Assembly (NCBI RefSeq): GCF_900112225.1
Contig: NZ_FOLD01000006.1
Coordinates: forward strand, 62,001-126,000
DNA from: Massilia yuzhufengensis
Lineage (GTDB): Bacteria; Pseudomonadota; Gammaproteobacteria; Burkholderiales; Burkholderiaceae_D
Direction: 5' to 3'
DNA: 64,000 bases
The notes under the pieces are model-generated. The model did not search any database. It was not told the DNA's origin and worked only from the letters and a program-made list of their open reading frames with translations. A program made the position numbers and the translations under genes. Of the stretch, positions 17,873-25,932 are shown piece by piece. Each line of letters begins with the position of its first letter. Position 1 is the stretch's first letter.

Positions 17873-18172
17873 TCAGGACGCGGCCGCATCAGCCTTCCTG
17901 GCGGCACGGCGGCGGCGCGAATCCTTGGGGTCGGCCACCAGCGGCCGGTAGATCTCGATGCGGTCGCGCTCGCGCAGCACCGTGTCGAGCGTCTTCTTCC
18001 TGGCGTAGATGCCCACTGGCTGGGTGCTCAGGTTAATCTCCGGATAGGCTTCCAGCACGCCGCTCATCTCGACGGCCTGGCCGATCGTGGTGCCGGGCGC
18101 GACGTGCAAGGCGCGCAGGAATTGCTCGCGCGCGGTGCCGTAGCAGACCGTCACCTGCAACATCTCAGCCAT
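17873..18172 (-). CDS. rnfH: RnfH family protein
   Basis: A 99-residue beta-grasp (ubiquitin-like) protein of the RnfH/UPF0125 family. It has the family pattern VTVCYGTAREQFLRALHVAPG and RDRIEIYRPLVADPK near the C-terminus, ending in basic residues. The family is named after nitrogen-fixation genes, but in most bacteria it sits after ratA with unknown function. Its start overlaps the end of ratA by 8 bp, so the two are coupled. Confidence 0.93.
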   Translation of the reverse strand: MAEMLQVTVCYGTAREQFLRALHVAPGTTIGQAVEMSGVLEAYPEINLSTQPVGIYARKKTLDTVLRERDRIEIYRPLVADPKDSRRRRAARKADAAAS

Positions 18173-18596
18173 AAATCGCCTCGGCGCGCTTGCAGAAGGA
18201 ATCGACCATGCTGTTGGCGATCATGCCGAATACCGGGCCGATGATCTGTTCCAGGATGACGCTCGAGAACTCGTAGTGCAATTCGAAGTCGATCTTGCAG
18301 GCGTCGGCGCGCAGCGCCTTGAAATTCCAGGTCCCTTCCAGCACCTTGAACGGGCCGTCCACCAGGTGCATCTTCATCTGGGTGGGGCGGGTGTTATGGT
18401 TAGACGTGGTGAAGCTCTGCTTCACGCCATGAAAATTGATTTGCAGGCTGGCGACCAGCTTGTCGTCGCTGCGCTCGACGATCTTCACGCCGCCGCACCA
18501 CGGCAGGAATTTCGGATAATCCTCGACCTTGGCGACCAGGTCGAACATCTGCTCGGTGCTATAGCCGAGAAAAACTGATTTGTGCACTACTGCCAT
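18165..18596 (-). CDS. ratA: RatA/Coq10-type START-domain protein
   Basis: A 143-residue START-like (SRPBCC) protein. It has the family opening VVHKSVFLGYSTEQMFDLVAKVEDYPKFLPWC, broken here for length only in description, and the closing IANSMVDSFCKRAEAIYG. E. coli RatA was reported as a ribosome-association toxin; the family relates to the ubiquinone-binding Coq10 proteins, so a quinone role is equally possible. It is divergent from smpB, the widespread arrangement in beta- and gammaproteobacteria. Confidence 0.94.
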   Translation of the reverse strand: MAVVHKSVFLGYSTEQMFDLVAKVEDYPKFLPWCGGVKIVERSDDKLVASLQINFHGVKQSFTTSNHNTRPTQMKMHLVDGPFKVLEGTWNFKALRADACKIDFELHYEFSSVILEQIIGPVFGMIANSMVDSFCKRAEAIYG

Positions 18597-18716
18597 TGGT
18601 CAACCGTTTGTTATGATGTTGGACGAGTTGTTTTTTGCGCCACGCAGTATTCACCGAGTGCGTACCCCCTGGCGCCACAGCAGTAGTTTAACCGAGACGC
18701 GGATTTTCGCTATTTC

Positions 18717-19166
18717 ATGAGCATCGTTGACAATAAAAAAGCTTTTTTCGATTACTTCATCGAAGACCGGTATGAGGCCGGCATCGTGCTGGAGGGCTGG
18801 GAAGTCAAGGCCATCCGCGACGGCAAGGTCCAGATCAAGGAAGCCTACGTGGTCGTGCGCGGCGACGAGCTGTTCCTGTTCGGCGCCCACATCAGCGCCT
18901 TGAGCACCGCTTCCGCCTTCAGCCACCCGGAAGCGCTGCGCACCCGCAAGCTGCTCCTGCACCGCACCGAGCTGGACAAGCTGGTCGGCAAGGTGGAGCG
19001 CTCCGGCTACACCCTGGTGCCGCTCAATCTGCACTTCAAGGGCGGGCGGGTCAAGTGCGAGATCGGCCTGGCCAAGGGCAAGAAGCAGCACGACAAGCGC
19101 TCCACCGAGAAGGACCGCGACGCCAAGCGCGAAGTCGCGTCGGCGATGAAGCAGAACAAGCGCTAA
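18717..19166 (+). CDS. smpB: SsrA-binding protein SmpB
   Basis: A 149-residue tmRNA-binding protein needed for trans-translation. Key stretches are [36 protein letters not shown] and the C-terminal basic tail ending [13 protein letters not shown] that enters the ribosomal decoding site. Length is within the usual 145-160. Its stop codon directly abuts the stop of the convergent ABC ATPase gene with no intergenic base. Confidence 0.98.
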   Translation: MSIVDNKKAFFDYFIEDRYEAGIVLEGWEVKAIRDGKVQIKEAYVVVRGDELFLFGAHISALSTASAFSHPEALRTRKLLLHRTELDKLVGKVERSGYTLVPLNLHFKGGRVKCEIGLAKGKKQHDKRSTEKDRDAKREVASAMKQNKR

Positions 19167-19808
19167 TTACGCGTCGCGCATCCCACCCAACGGGTCCGGC
19201 AGCGCCAGCACCTCGGCGCTTGCGTCCACGACCGCCTGCTGGTCGTGGGTCGAGAAGAAGAACAGCCGCTGCCCGCACTCGCGCCTGAACAGCGCCACCA
19301 GGTAGGCCTTGGCCTGCGCGTCGATGCCGTTGGTCGGCTCGTCCATCAGCACCACCTGGGCATCGCTTGCCAAGGCGCTCACCAGCATGAATTTCTTGCG
19401 CGTGCCGAGCGACATCGCCTCGAAGCGCTTATGAAGCTGCGGCTGCAGGCCAAAGCCCTCCACCAGCGCGGGCAAGCTGGGTGCTTCAAGCTGGCCGCGC
19501 AGCGCCAGCACCATGCGCAGGAATTCCTCGCCAGTCATGAAATCGTAGGCCACCGATTCGTCCGGCGCGTAGGCGAGCTGGCGGCGCGCGCGCTGCCGCG
19601 CGGTCGCCAGGTCATGCCCGCCCACGCACACCCTCCCCGCCTGCAGCGGATGCACGCCGGACAGGAGCGACAGCAGGGTCGACTTGCCGGCGCCGTTCTC
19701 TCCCATCAGCGCCACCACGCCTGGGCCGAACGCGAACGACAGGTCGCGCAACACGGCCTGACCGGAAAACTGCATGCCAAGGCCGGACACTTCCAGCAGG
19801 GTCGTCAT
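19167..19808 (-). CDS. ABC transporter ATP-binding protein
   Basis: A 213-residue ABC ATPase of the ABC-2 exporter type. Walker A is MGENGAGKST, Walker B is VVLMDEPTNGID and the H-loop is FFFSTHDQQAV. The signature reads MSLGTRKKFML instead of LSGGQ, a variation seen in ABC-2 type ATPases. It follows a polytopic membrane protein gene (10-bp gap) and presumably energises it. Cargo unknown; the MFS exporter next door may only be a chance neighbour. Confidence 0.9.
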   Translation of the reverse strand: MTTLLEVSGLGMQFSGQAVLRDLSFAFGPGVVALMGENGAGKSTLLSLLSGVHPLQAGRVCVGGHDLATARQRARRQLAYAPDESVAYDFMTGEEFLRMVLALRGQLEAPSLPALVEGFGLQPQLHKRFEAMSLGTRKKFMLVSALASDAQVVLMDEPTNGIDAQAKAYLVALFRRECGQRLFFFSTHDQQAVVDASAEVLALPDPLGGMRDA

Positions 19809-19818
19809 AGGGTGCGTC

Positions 19819-21021
19819 TCACAATAAAAGGAAGCTCGCCACCAGGATTACCACCTTGAGCAGGGGGCCGTTCTGGTGACGCTGGATGACCGGTGCGCCG
19901 AACAGCGCCAGCGGCAGCAGGCTCGCTGCACCATGGCGCAGCAGCTGCGCCGCGACCGCCTCGCCCTGCCCCGGCTGCAGCAGGCAAGCCGCATACGCGG
20001 CGCAGAATATCAGCGCGGTCGCGCCCAGCACCAGCAGCAGCTCCGACGCCGCCAAGCGCAGCAGCCCGTAGGGAAGGCTGCGCACGAACGGCTCGATCGG
20101 CTGGCGCGCGGTCCAGAACACGAAGAAAAAACCGGACATGATGGCAGCCACCAGCCAGCAGCCGACCTTCACGAAGGCCGCCGCTTCGGCCAGCTTGCCG
20201 GCGCCAAAAATCATCCAGATGCACGCGGCCTGCAAGGCGGCGGCCAGCGCGAAGCGCGGCAGCGCGGCGTGCAGCTGGCCGCGCACGAGAAGCGTGAGCT
20301 GCAGCGCCACCAGGCAAGCCAAGCCGGGCAGGCGCAGCGCCGGGCCGGTGGATGAGGCGATGACCACCGGGGCAGGCGGCCGGGCCATGTCGCGCGCCAG
20401 GGCAGCGGCCAGCAGCACGCTAGCCAGCGCCAGCGGCACCGGCTCGATGGCGCCGTAGTGGCCGACGCCGGCCAGCACCAGGAACCCGGCCAGCACGGCC
20501 GGCGCGTTCCAGCGCGGGTTTCCCGCGCAGGCCCAGCGCGCCACGCCCACGGTGAGCACCGCCAGCAAGGCCGCGCGCAGGGGGAACCAGCCCCCTGCCC
20601 CGCCGGCGTCGCCCGCGACGGTCCATGCCGCCAGCCCGGCCGGCACCAGGAATACCTCCAGGCCGAACAGCAGCATGGCCGCATCCACCAGCGGCGCGGC
20701 GCGCACCGCCTGCGGCAGCGAGCGCGAAAACGCGGCCAGCGCGCCGCCTGCGATGAAGCCCCGGTGGATGCGCGCCCAGGTCGCGGCCAGCGCCAGCCAG
20801 AGGCCCGCCCAGCCGGCATTGGCCGCCAGGCTGCCGGGTTCGCGCCAGAAGTGCAGGATGGGTTCGGCCAGCAGCGCCGGGCGCTCGACCAGCAGCACGC
20901 CGAACAGCCCCAGTACAATCACCAGCACGTGGACGTAGCGCTGGTACAGCAGGTAGGACTGCCGGCGGAAATAAGCCCGCCGGCTGCGCCACATCAGGAA
21001 GAAGGGATGCGCCGGCGGCAC
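19819..21021 (-). CDS. Uncharacterised polytopic membrane protein, likely ABC-2 type permease partner
   Basis: About 400 residues with around ten hydrophobic segments, a basic N-terminus (MWRSRRAYFRRQSYLLYQRY) and no recognised motif. The GTG at 21021 is the first start available after the MFS stop; an ATG nine codons later (MWRSRR) is an alternative. Gene order and the 10-bp gap to the ABC ATPase suggest it forms the membrane part of an ABC-2-like transporter. I do not recognise the family and cannot name a substrate. Confidence 0.75.
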   Translation of the reverse strand: MPPAHPFFLMWRSRRAYFRRQSYLLYQRYVHVLVIVLGLFGVLLVERPALLAEPILHFWREPGSLAANAGWAGLWLALAATWARIHRGFIAGGALAAFSRSLPQAVRAAPLVDAAMLLFGLEVFLVPAGLAAWTVAGDAGGAGGWFPLRAALLAVLTVGVARWACAGNPRWNAPAVLAGFLVLAGVGHYGAIEPVPLALASVLLAAALARDMARPPAPVVIASSTGPALRLPGLACLVALQLTLLVRGQLHAALPRFALAAALQAACIWMIFGAGKLAEAAAFVKVGCWLVAAIMSGFFFVFWTARQPIEPFVRSLPYGLLRLAASELLLVLGATALIFCAAYAACLLQPGQGEAVAAQLLRHGAASLLPLALFGAPVIQRHQNGPLLKVVILVASFLLL

Positions 21022-21025
21022 GGAT

Positions 21026-22204
21026 TCAGGCCGCGGGCTTGGCGAAGCGCAGGCTCAGGCGCCACAGCAGGAAGCTCAGCACCACGCCGATACCTGCGCC
21101 CGCAGCGAGCTTGAGTGCGCTGCCGAACAGCTGCGGCGCCACCAGGCCCGACACCAGCGCGAAGGACATCATCTGGATGAAGCCGACCATCGAGGCGGCC
21201 AGCCCGCGGTTGTGCGGGAACAGGCCCATGGCGGTGACCTGGATGCCCGGCATGGCCACCGCCAGGCCAAAGGTGAAGACCGCCAGCGGCAGCACCGCCC
21301 ACGGCACCGTGGCCGGGAACAGCGCGTTGTAGCCGATATTCAGGACCGAGCCGGCCGCCATCACCGCGTAGCCGATCCACAGCAGGCGGCGCGGCGACTT
21401 GGCCGCGCGCTTGCCGCCCCAGGCCGAGCCGATCACCATGCCGCCGATCAGCGGGATGAACATCCAGGCGAAGGCGGTCTCCGGCAGGCCGAGGATGTCC
21501 ATCACGAAATTGGCGGCCGAGCCGATGTACAGCGCCAGCCCGCCGAAGGCCAGGCCGACGGCCAGCGACAGCATCACGAACTGCGGGTGGCGCAGCACCA
21601 TCAGGTAGTTGCGGCCGATGGTGGCCGGGTGGAAGGGCTGGCGCTTTTCAGGCGGCAGGCTTTCCGGCAGCAGGCGCAGCACCAGCGCGATCATCACGAT
21701 GCCGAACAGCGCCAGCAGGTAGAAGGTCGCGCGCCAGCCGAAGTGCACGTGCACCCAGCCGCCGATGATCGGCGCGATGGCCGGCGCCAGGCCGAACACC
21801 ATCATGATGTGCGACATGATCTTCTGCGCCTGCGGGCCGGCGAAGCGGTCCTGCACGATGGCTTGCCCGATCACCGACCCGGCGCCGGCCGACAGGCCCT
21901 GCAGCGCGCGGAACACCAGCAGCCAGCCGAAGCTCGGCGCGAAAGCGGCGCCGATCGAGGACAGGGTGTACAGCGCCAGCGCGCCCAGGATCACCGGACG
22001 CCGGCCGAAGGAATCGGACAAGGTGCCATAGAACAGCATCATCAGCGCGAAGGTGAACAGGAACACGCTCAGCGTCTGCTGGACGGCCACCGGCCCCACC
22101 CCGAATTCCACGCCGATGGCCGGCATCGACGGCAGGTAGGCGTCGATCGCCAGGGCCCCGGTCATGCCGAGGAAAGCCAAAAGAACAGTCAACAATCTTT
22201 GCAT
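21026..22204 (-). CDS. MFS multidrug efflux transporter, Bcr/CflA family
   Basis: A 392-residue major facilitator with 12 predicted membrane segments. The N-terminal motif is ALAIDAYLPSMPAIGVEFGV and the loop 2-3 motif reads YGTLSDSFGRRPVILGAL, both typical of Bcr/CflA drug:H+ antiporters (DHA1). It probably exports drugs such as bicyclomycin or chloramphenicol, or sulfonamide-like compounds, but substrate specificity cannot be read. It is followed after 4 bp by the uncharacterised membrane protein gene, so the three may form one operon. Confidence 0.92.
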   Translation of the reverse strand: MQRLLTVLLAFLGMTGALAIDAYLPSMPAIGVEFGVGPVAVQQTLSVFLFTFALMMLFYGTLSDSFGRRPVILGALALYTLSSIGAAFAPSFGWLLVFRALQGLSAGAGSVIGQAIVQDRFAGPQAQKIMSHIMMVFGLAPAIAPIIGGWVHVHFGWRATFYLLALFGIVMIALVLRLLPESLPPEKRQPFHPATIGRNYLMVLRHPQFVMLSLAVGLAFGGLALYIGSAANFVMDILGLPETAFAWMFIPLIGGMVIGSAWGGKRAAKSPRRLLWIGYAVMAAGSVLNIGYNALFPATVPWAVLPLAVFTFGLAVAMPGIQVTAMGLFPHNRGLAASMVGFIQMMSFALVSGLVAPQLFGSALKLAAGAGIGVVLSFLLWRLSLRFAKPAA

Positions 22205-22394
22205 GCAGCGGTGCCTTAGAACTTGGATACGCAGGCTGCACGATGCACGCCCCGGGGCCGGGATTTTACCGGCTTTCGCGCAAGTTCACCGGAGGCGGCG
22301 CTTCCCAAAATATTTCTGTTCGCATGAGGAGGATGCAGAATGCGGCCGGGAATGTGCTAAGCCGCCGACAGGTGCTAGCGCTAGCGGCTTGCGT

Positions 22395-23060
22395 TCAGCG
22401 CAGCGACATCCCAAACCGCTCCGGCCGCGGCAGCCAGTTGCCCTGGTAATCGGCCGACACCAGTATCCGCTCCGCACGCCCGATCAACAGGTGTCTCGGA
22501 ACGAACCCGATATAACGCGAATCCGCGCTGTTATCCCGGTTATCGCCCAACATCAGGAAGGCATCCTGCGGCACCACCACCGGCCCGAAGTCGCGCGTCA
22601 CCAGGCGTTGCGGCAGCACCTGGATGCGGTGGCGGCGGCCGTCCACCGCCTCGGTCATGCGCAGCGCATCCATGGTCCCCTCAGGGCCCGGCTCCTGCAC
22701 GTGTTCCTCGACCGAATACTGCGACTCGACGCCGTTGATCACCAGGCGCTCGTTGCGCATCTCGATGCGGTCGCCCGGCAGCGCCAGCACGCGCTTGATC
22801 AGGCGCGTGCCGTCCTGGGGCGAGGCGAAGGTGACGACGTCGCCGCGCTGCGGTTCGCCCGTGCGGGTCAGCACGATGTCGGTCAGCGGGACCTTGACGT
22901 TGTAGGCCAGGCGGTTGACAAAGACCACGTCGCCCTCCAGCAGGTTGGGCCGCATGGAGCTCGAGGGGATCGGGTTCCAGTCGGCCACGGCGGTGCGGAA
23001 GACACCGAACAGGAGCATGAACAACAGGAAACCCTTATTGGCGCGCACGAAGCCTTTCAT
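22395..23060 (-). CDS. lepB: Signal peptidase I (short form)
   Basis: A 221-residue type I signal peptidase with one N-terminal membrane span (GFLLFMLLFGVFRTAVADW). The catalytic Ser is in IPSSSMRPNLLEGD (S35), the general-base Lys is K89 in TRLIKRVLALPGD, and box E is GDNRDNSADSR. It is about 100 residues shorter than E. coli LepB, lacking the second N-terminal span, and is not next to lepA/rnc, so it is perhaps a second signal peptidase of the cell. The ATG has AGGAGGG seven bases upstream. Confidence 0.95.
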   Translation of the reverse strand: MKGFVRANKGFLLFMLLFGVFRTAVADWNPIPSSSMRPNLLEGDVVFVNRLAYNVKVPLTDIVLTRTGEPQRGDVVTFASPQDGTRLIKRVLALPGDRIEMRNERLVINGVESQYSVEEHVQEPGPEGTMDALRMTEAVDGRRHRIQVLPQRLVTRDFGPVVVPQDAFLMLGDNRDNSADSRYIGFVPRHLLIGRAERILVSADYQGNWLPRPERFGMSLR

Positions 23061-23145
23061 CAGACGACCCTCCTGTTGTTATGATGAGATGGTTATACGC
23101 CTGCCCCCTTTAGCCATGCTTAAAACCGGCCGCCCTGCTGCGCCG

Positions 23146-23163
23146 GTGTCACACCATTGTCAT
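23146..23163 (+). promoter_or_regulatory. Candidate Pho box upstream of ppk1
   Basis: GTGTCACACCATTGTCAT holds two TGTCA half-sites exactly 11 bp apart (23147 and 23158), the geometry of a PhoB box (CTGTCAT-N4-CTGTCAT). It ends 45 bases before the ppk1 ATG, in the lepB/ppk1 divergent region. Confidence 0.6.
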
Positions 23164-23208
23164 GTTCACCAACTAGACTGGCTGCGCCGACACTACGACG
23201 CAGACCCC

Positions 23209-25365
23209 ATGGATATGAAACAGAAGGCTTTGGAAGTCGAGGCCAAGGGCACCCCGGAAGGCGGCGCTTTCCTCAACCGGGAGCTGTCGCTGCTGGAATT
23301 CAACCGGCGCGTGCTGGCCCAGGCCGAAGACCCGTCGGTGCCGCTGCTGGAGCGCCTGCGCTTCCTCACGATCGTCTCGGGCAACCTGGACGAATTGTTC
23401 GAGGTGCGGGTGGCCAGCCTGCTGGCCCAGCACCAGATGGAATCGGGCCACAACGGCATTCCCCATGCGCTGGCCGTGTCGCTGGAACGCGCCAGCCAGG
23501 AGTGCCGCAACCTGATCGAGCGCCAGTACAAACTGTTCAACCACGAGATCCTGCCGCGCCTGTCCGAGAACGGCATCCACATGCTGCGCCGGGGCGAACG
23601 CAACGCCGCCCAGCGCGCGTGGGTCAAGCAATTCTTCGACAAGGAAGTGCGGCCGCTGCTCACGCCGATCGGCCTGGACCCGGCCCACCCCTTCCCGCGT
23701 GTGATCAACAAGAGCCTGAACTTCATCGTCGAACTGGCCGGCAAGGACGCTTTCGGGCGCGGCACCGGCATCGCCATCATGAAGGCGCCGCGCGTGCTGC
23801 CACGCGTGATCCGGCTGCCCGACGAACTGTCGGATAAAAAGGGCGCATGCTACTGCCTGCTGTCCTCGGTGATCCAGGCCCACATGGCCGACTTGTTCAC
23901 CGGGCGCGAAGTGGTGTCCTACTCGCAGTTCCGCGTCACCCGCAACAGCGACCTGTGGGTGGACGAGGACGAAGTGAAGAACCTGCGCCAGGCGCTGCAG
24001 AGCGAGCTGCATGCCCGTAATTACGGCTTCGCGGTGCGCCTCGAGGTGGGCCGCGCCTGCCCGCCGCACCTGTCCGACTTCCTGCTCAACCAGTTCCAGA
24101 TCGACCGCAGCCGCCTGTTCGCGGTGGACGGCCCGGTCAACCTGGGGCGCATGCTCGAAGTGGCCAACACCCACGACAAGCCGGAGCTGAAATTCCCGCC
24201 CTTCGTGCCCAGCTTCCCCGGCAAGCTTAACGGGCCGGATATCTTCGCCGTCCTGCGCAAGCAGGACGTGCTGCTCCACCATCCGTTCGAATCGTTCCAG
24301 CCGGTGATCGATTTCATCCAGTGCGCCTCGGTCGACCCGGCGGTGGTGGCGATCAAGCAGACCATCTACCGGGCCGGGATGAATTCGGACCTGATGGAAG
24401 CCCTCATCGGCGCCGCGCTGCGCGGCAAGGAAGTGACGGTGATCGTGGAACTGATGGCGCGCTTCGACGAGGAAGCCAACATCAACTGGGCCGAGCGCCT
24501 CGAGCAGGCCGGCGCCCAGGTGGTGTACGGGGTGGTGGGCCTGAAGACCCACGCCAAGATGGCGCTGGTGCTGCGGCGCGAGCCCAATGGCCTGCGCCGT
24601 TACGCCCACCTCGGCACCGGCAACTACAATTCCACCACCGCCAAGTTCTATACCGACTTCGGCCTGCTCACCTGCGACGAAGAACTCACCGCCGACGTCA
24701 ACGAAGTCTTCATCCACATGACCAGCCTGACGCGGCCCAAGCAGCTTACCAGCCTGTGGCTGGCGCCGTTCTCGCTGCAAAAGGAAATCGTCCGCGCCAT
24801 CAAGGAAGAAGCGGCCATCGCGCGCAACGGCAAGCCGGCGCGCATCATCGCCAAGATGAATTCCCTCACCGACGAATCGGTGATCAAGGCCCTGTACGAA
24901 GCATCGGAAGCAGGCGTGCGCATCGACCTGATCGTGCGCGGCGCCTGCGCGCTGCGCCCGGGCGTGGCCGGCATGAGCAGCAACATCAAGGTGCGCTCGA
25001 TCGTCGGGCGCTTCCTGGAGCACACCCGGATCTTCTACTTCCGCAACAACCTGCAGCACGACGTCTACCTGTCGAGCGCCGACTGGATGAACCGCAACCT
25101 GTTCCGACGGGTGGAAGTGGCCTTCCCGGTGCGCTCGGCGACCCTCAAGCGCCGCGTACTGCGCGAAGGCCTGCACCCCTACCTGAAGGACAACGTCAAT
25201 GCCTGGGAGCTGGGCAGCGACGGGCATTACCGGCGACGCAAGACGCGCAACGGCCAGAAAGCCACCAGCGCCCAACAACACCTCATGGAGATGCTCGGTG
25301 CGGGCAATCATCCGAACAGGGAGAACGAACATGGACCTGATCCTGTGGCGCCACGCCGAGGCTGA
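23209..25365 (+). CDS. ppk1: Polyphosphate kinase 1
   Basis: A 718-residue enzyme that reversibly makes inorganic polyphosphate from ATP. The N-domain starts FLNRELSLLEFNRRVL. The autophosphorylated His is H448 in LKTHAKMALVLRRE and the second conserved His is H605 in FLEHTRIFYF; HLGTGNYN lies between. The ATG at 23209 (MDMKQKALEV) or the one two codons later starts the protein; the open frame reaches further back, but only into lepB's control region. It overlaps sixA by 35 bp and carries a candidate Pho box upstream, which suggests induction by phosphate starvation. Confidence 0.97.
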   Translation: MDMKQKALEVEAKGTPEGGAFLNRELSLLEFNRRVLAQAEDPSVPLLERLRFLTIVSGNLDELFEVRVASLLAQHQMESGHNGIPHALAVSLERASQECRNLIERQYKLFNHEILPRLSENGIHMLRRGERNAAQRAWVKQFFDKEVRPLLTPIGLDPAHPFPRVINKSLNFIVELAGKDAFGRGTGIAIMKAPRVLPRVIRLPDELSDKKGACYCLLSSVIQAHMADLFTGREVVSYSQFRVTRNSDLWVDEDEVKNLRQALQSELHARNYGFAVRLEVGRACPPHLSDFLLNQFQIDRSRLFAVDGPVNLGRMLEVANTHDKPELKFPPFVPSFPGKLNGPDIFAVLRKQDVLLHHPFESFQPVIDFIQCASVDPAVVAIKQTIYRAGMNSDLMEALIGAALRGKEVTVIVELMARFDEEANINWAERLEQAGAQVVYGVVGLKTHAKMALVLRREPNGLRRYAHLGTGNYNSTTAKFYTDFGLLTCDEELTADVNEVFIHMTSLTRPKQLTSLWLAPFSLQKEIVRAIKEEAAIARNGKPARIIAKMNSLTDESVIKALYEASEAGVRIDLIVRGACALRPGVAGMSSNIKVRSIVGRFLEHTRIFYFRNNLQHDVYLSSADWMNRNLFRRVEVAFPVRSATLKRRVLREGLHPYLKDNVNAWELGSDGHYRRRKTRNGQKATSAQQHLMEMLGAGNHPNRENEHGPDPVAPRRG

Positions 25366-25798
25366 ACCGGCGGGGCCGGACGAACCCGACGCCAAACGCG
25401 CCCTCACCGCGAAGGGCAAGCGCCACGCCGCCCGCGTCGGCGCCTGGCTGTACCGCCAGCTGCCCGACGACGTGCGCGTGCTGAGCAGCCCTGCGAAGCG
25501 CTGCGTCCAGACCGTCGAGGCGCTGGGGCGCAACTACAAGCTGCTCGAGGCGCTGGGGACGGAGTCGAGCGCGGAAGCGATTTTAGGGGCCTGCGGCTGG
25601 CCGGATCATCGCCAGCCGGCGCTGGTGGTGGGCCACCAGCCGCTGCTGGGGGAAGTGGCCTCGCTGGTGCTGTGCGGGGCGAAGCAGGACTGGCGGATCC
25701 GCAAGGCGGGTGTGCTGTGGATTACGCACAAGGGTAGTGATGGGGTGCCGTATATCAAGCTGGTGGTGGGGCCGGATTTTATTGGGCAGTTGCGTTAA
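25331..25798 (+). CDS. sixA: Phosphohistidine phosphatase SixA
   Basis: A 155-residue histidine phosphatase. The catalytic RH motif is MDLILWRHAEAEP (H8) and the second His is in VVGHQPLLGEV. SixA-type enzymes remove phosphate from phospho-His proteins such as ArcB or PTS components. The ATG at 25331 follows AGGGAGAACGAAC and lies inside the last 35 bp of ppk1, so the pair is coupled. A longer open frame exists but has no family similarity before MDLILW. Confidence 0.93.
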   Translation: MDLILWRHAEAEPAGPDEPDAKRALTAKGKRHAARVGAWLYRQLPDDVRVLSSPAKRCVQTVEALGRNYKLLEALGTESSAEAILGACGWPDHRQPALVVGHQPLLGEVASLVLCGAKQDWRIRKAGVLWITHKGSDGVPYIKLVVGPDFIGQLR

Positions 25799-25812
25799 TC
25801 CGTAGCCGTGAG

Positions 25813-25903
25813 ACCGTCGCACCGGCGAAGGCCGGTGCCCAATTTCGTTGCGCAGCCGTGATGCATGCACAAATTAGGCACCGGCCTGCGCCGGTGCGAC
25901 GGT
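25813..25903. repeat. REP-like inverted doublet, family 2
   Basis: Two 33-bp arms (25813-25845 and 25871-25903) in inverse orientation with 2 mismatches. Each arm is itself a hairpin with CACCGG/CCGGTG stem, preceded by ACCGTCG. It lies between convergent sixA and ppx and may act as a terminator for both. A single related unit is at 31169-31202. Confidence 0.85.
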
Positions 25904-25932
25904 GCGAGCGGTAGCAATATAGACAGGCGGCG

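Noticed and set aside
19167..22204. ABC ATPase, membrane protein and MFS as a single known resistance island
   Set aside because: Gene spacing allows one operon, but no motif links their substrates, and MFS and ABC exporters often lie together by chance.
23173..25533. 786-codon open frame antisense to ppk1
   Set aside because: Shadow of ppk1, with the same kind of unnatural composition.
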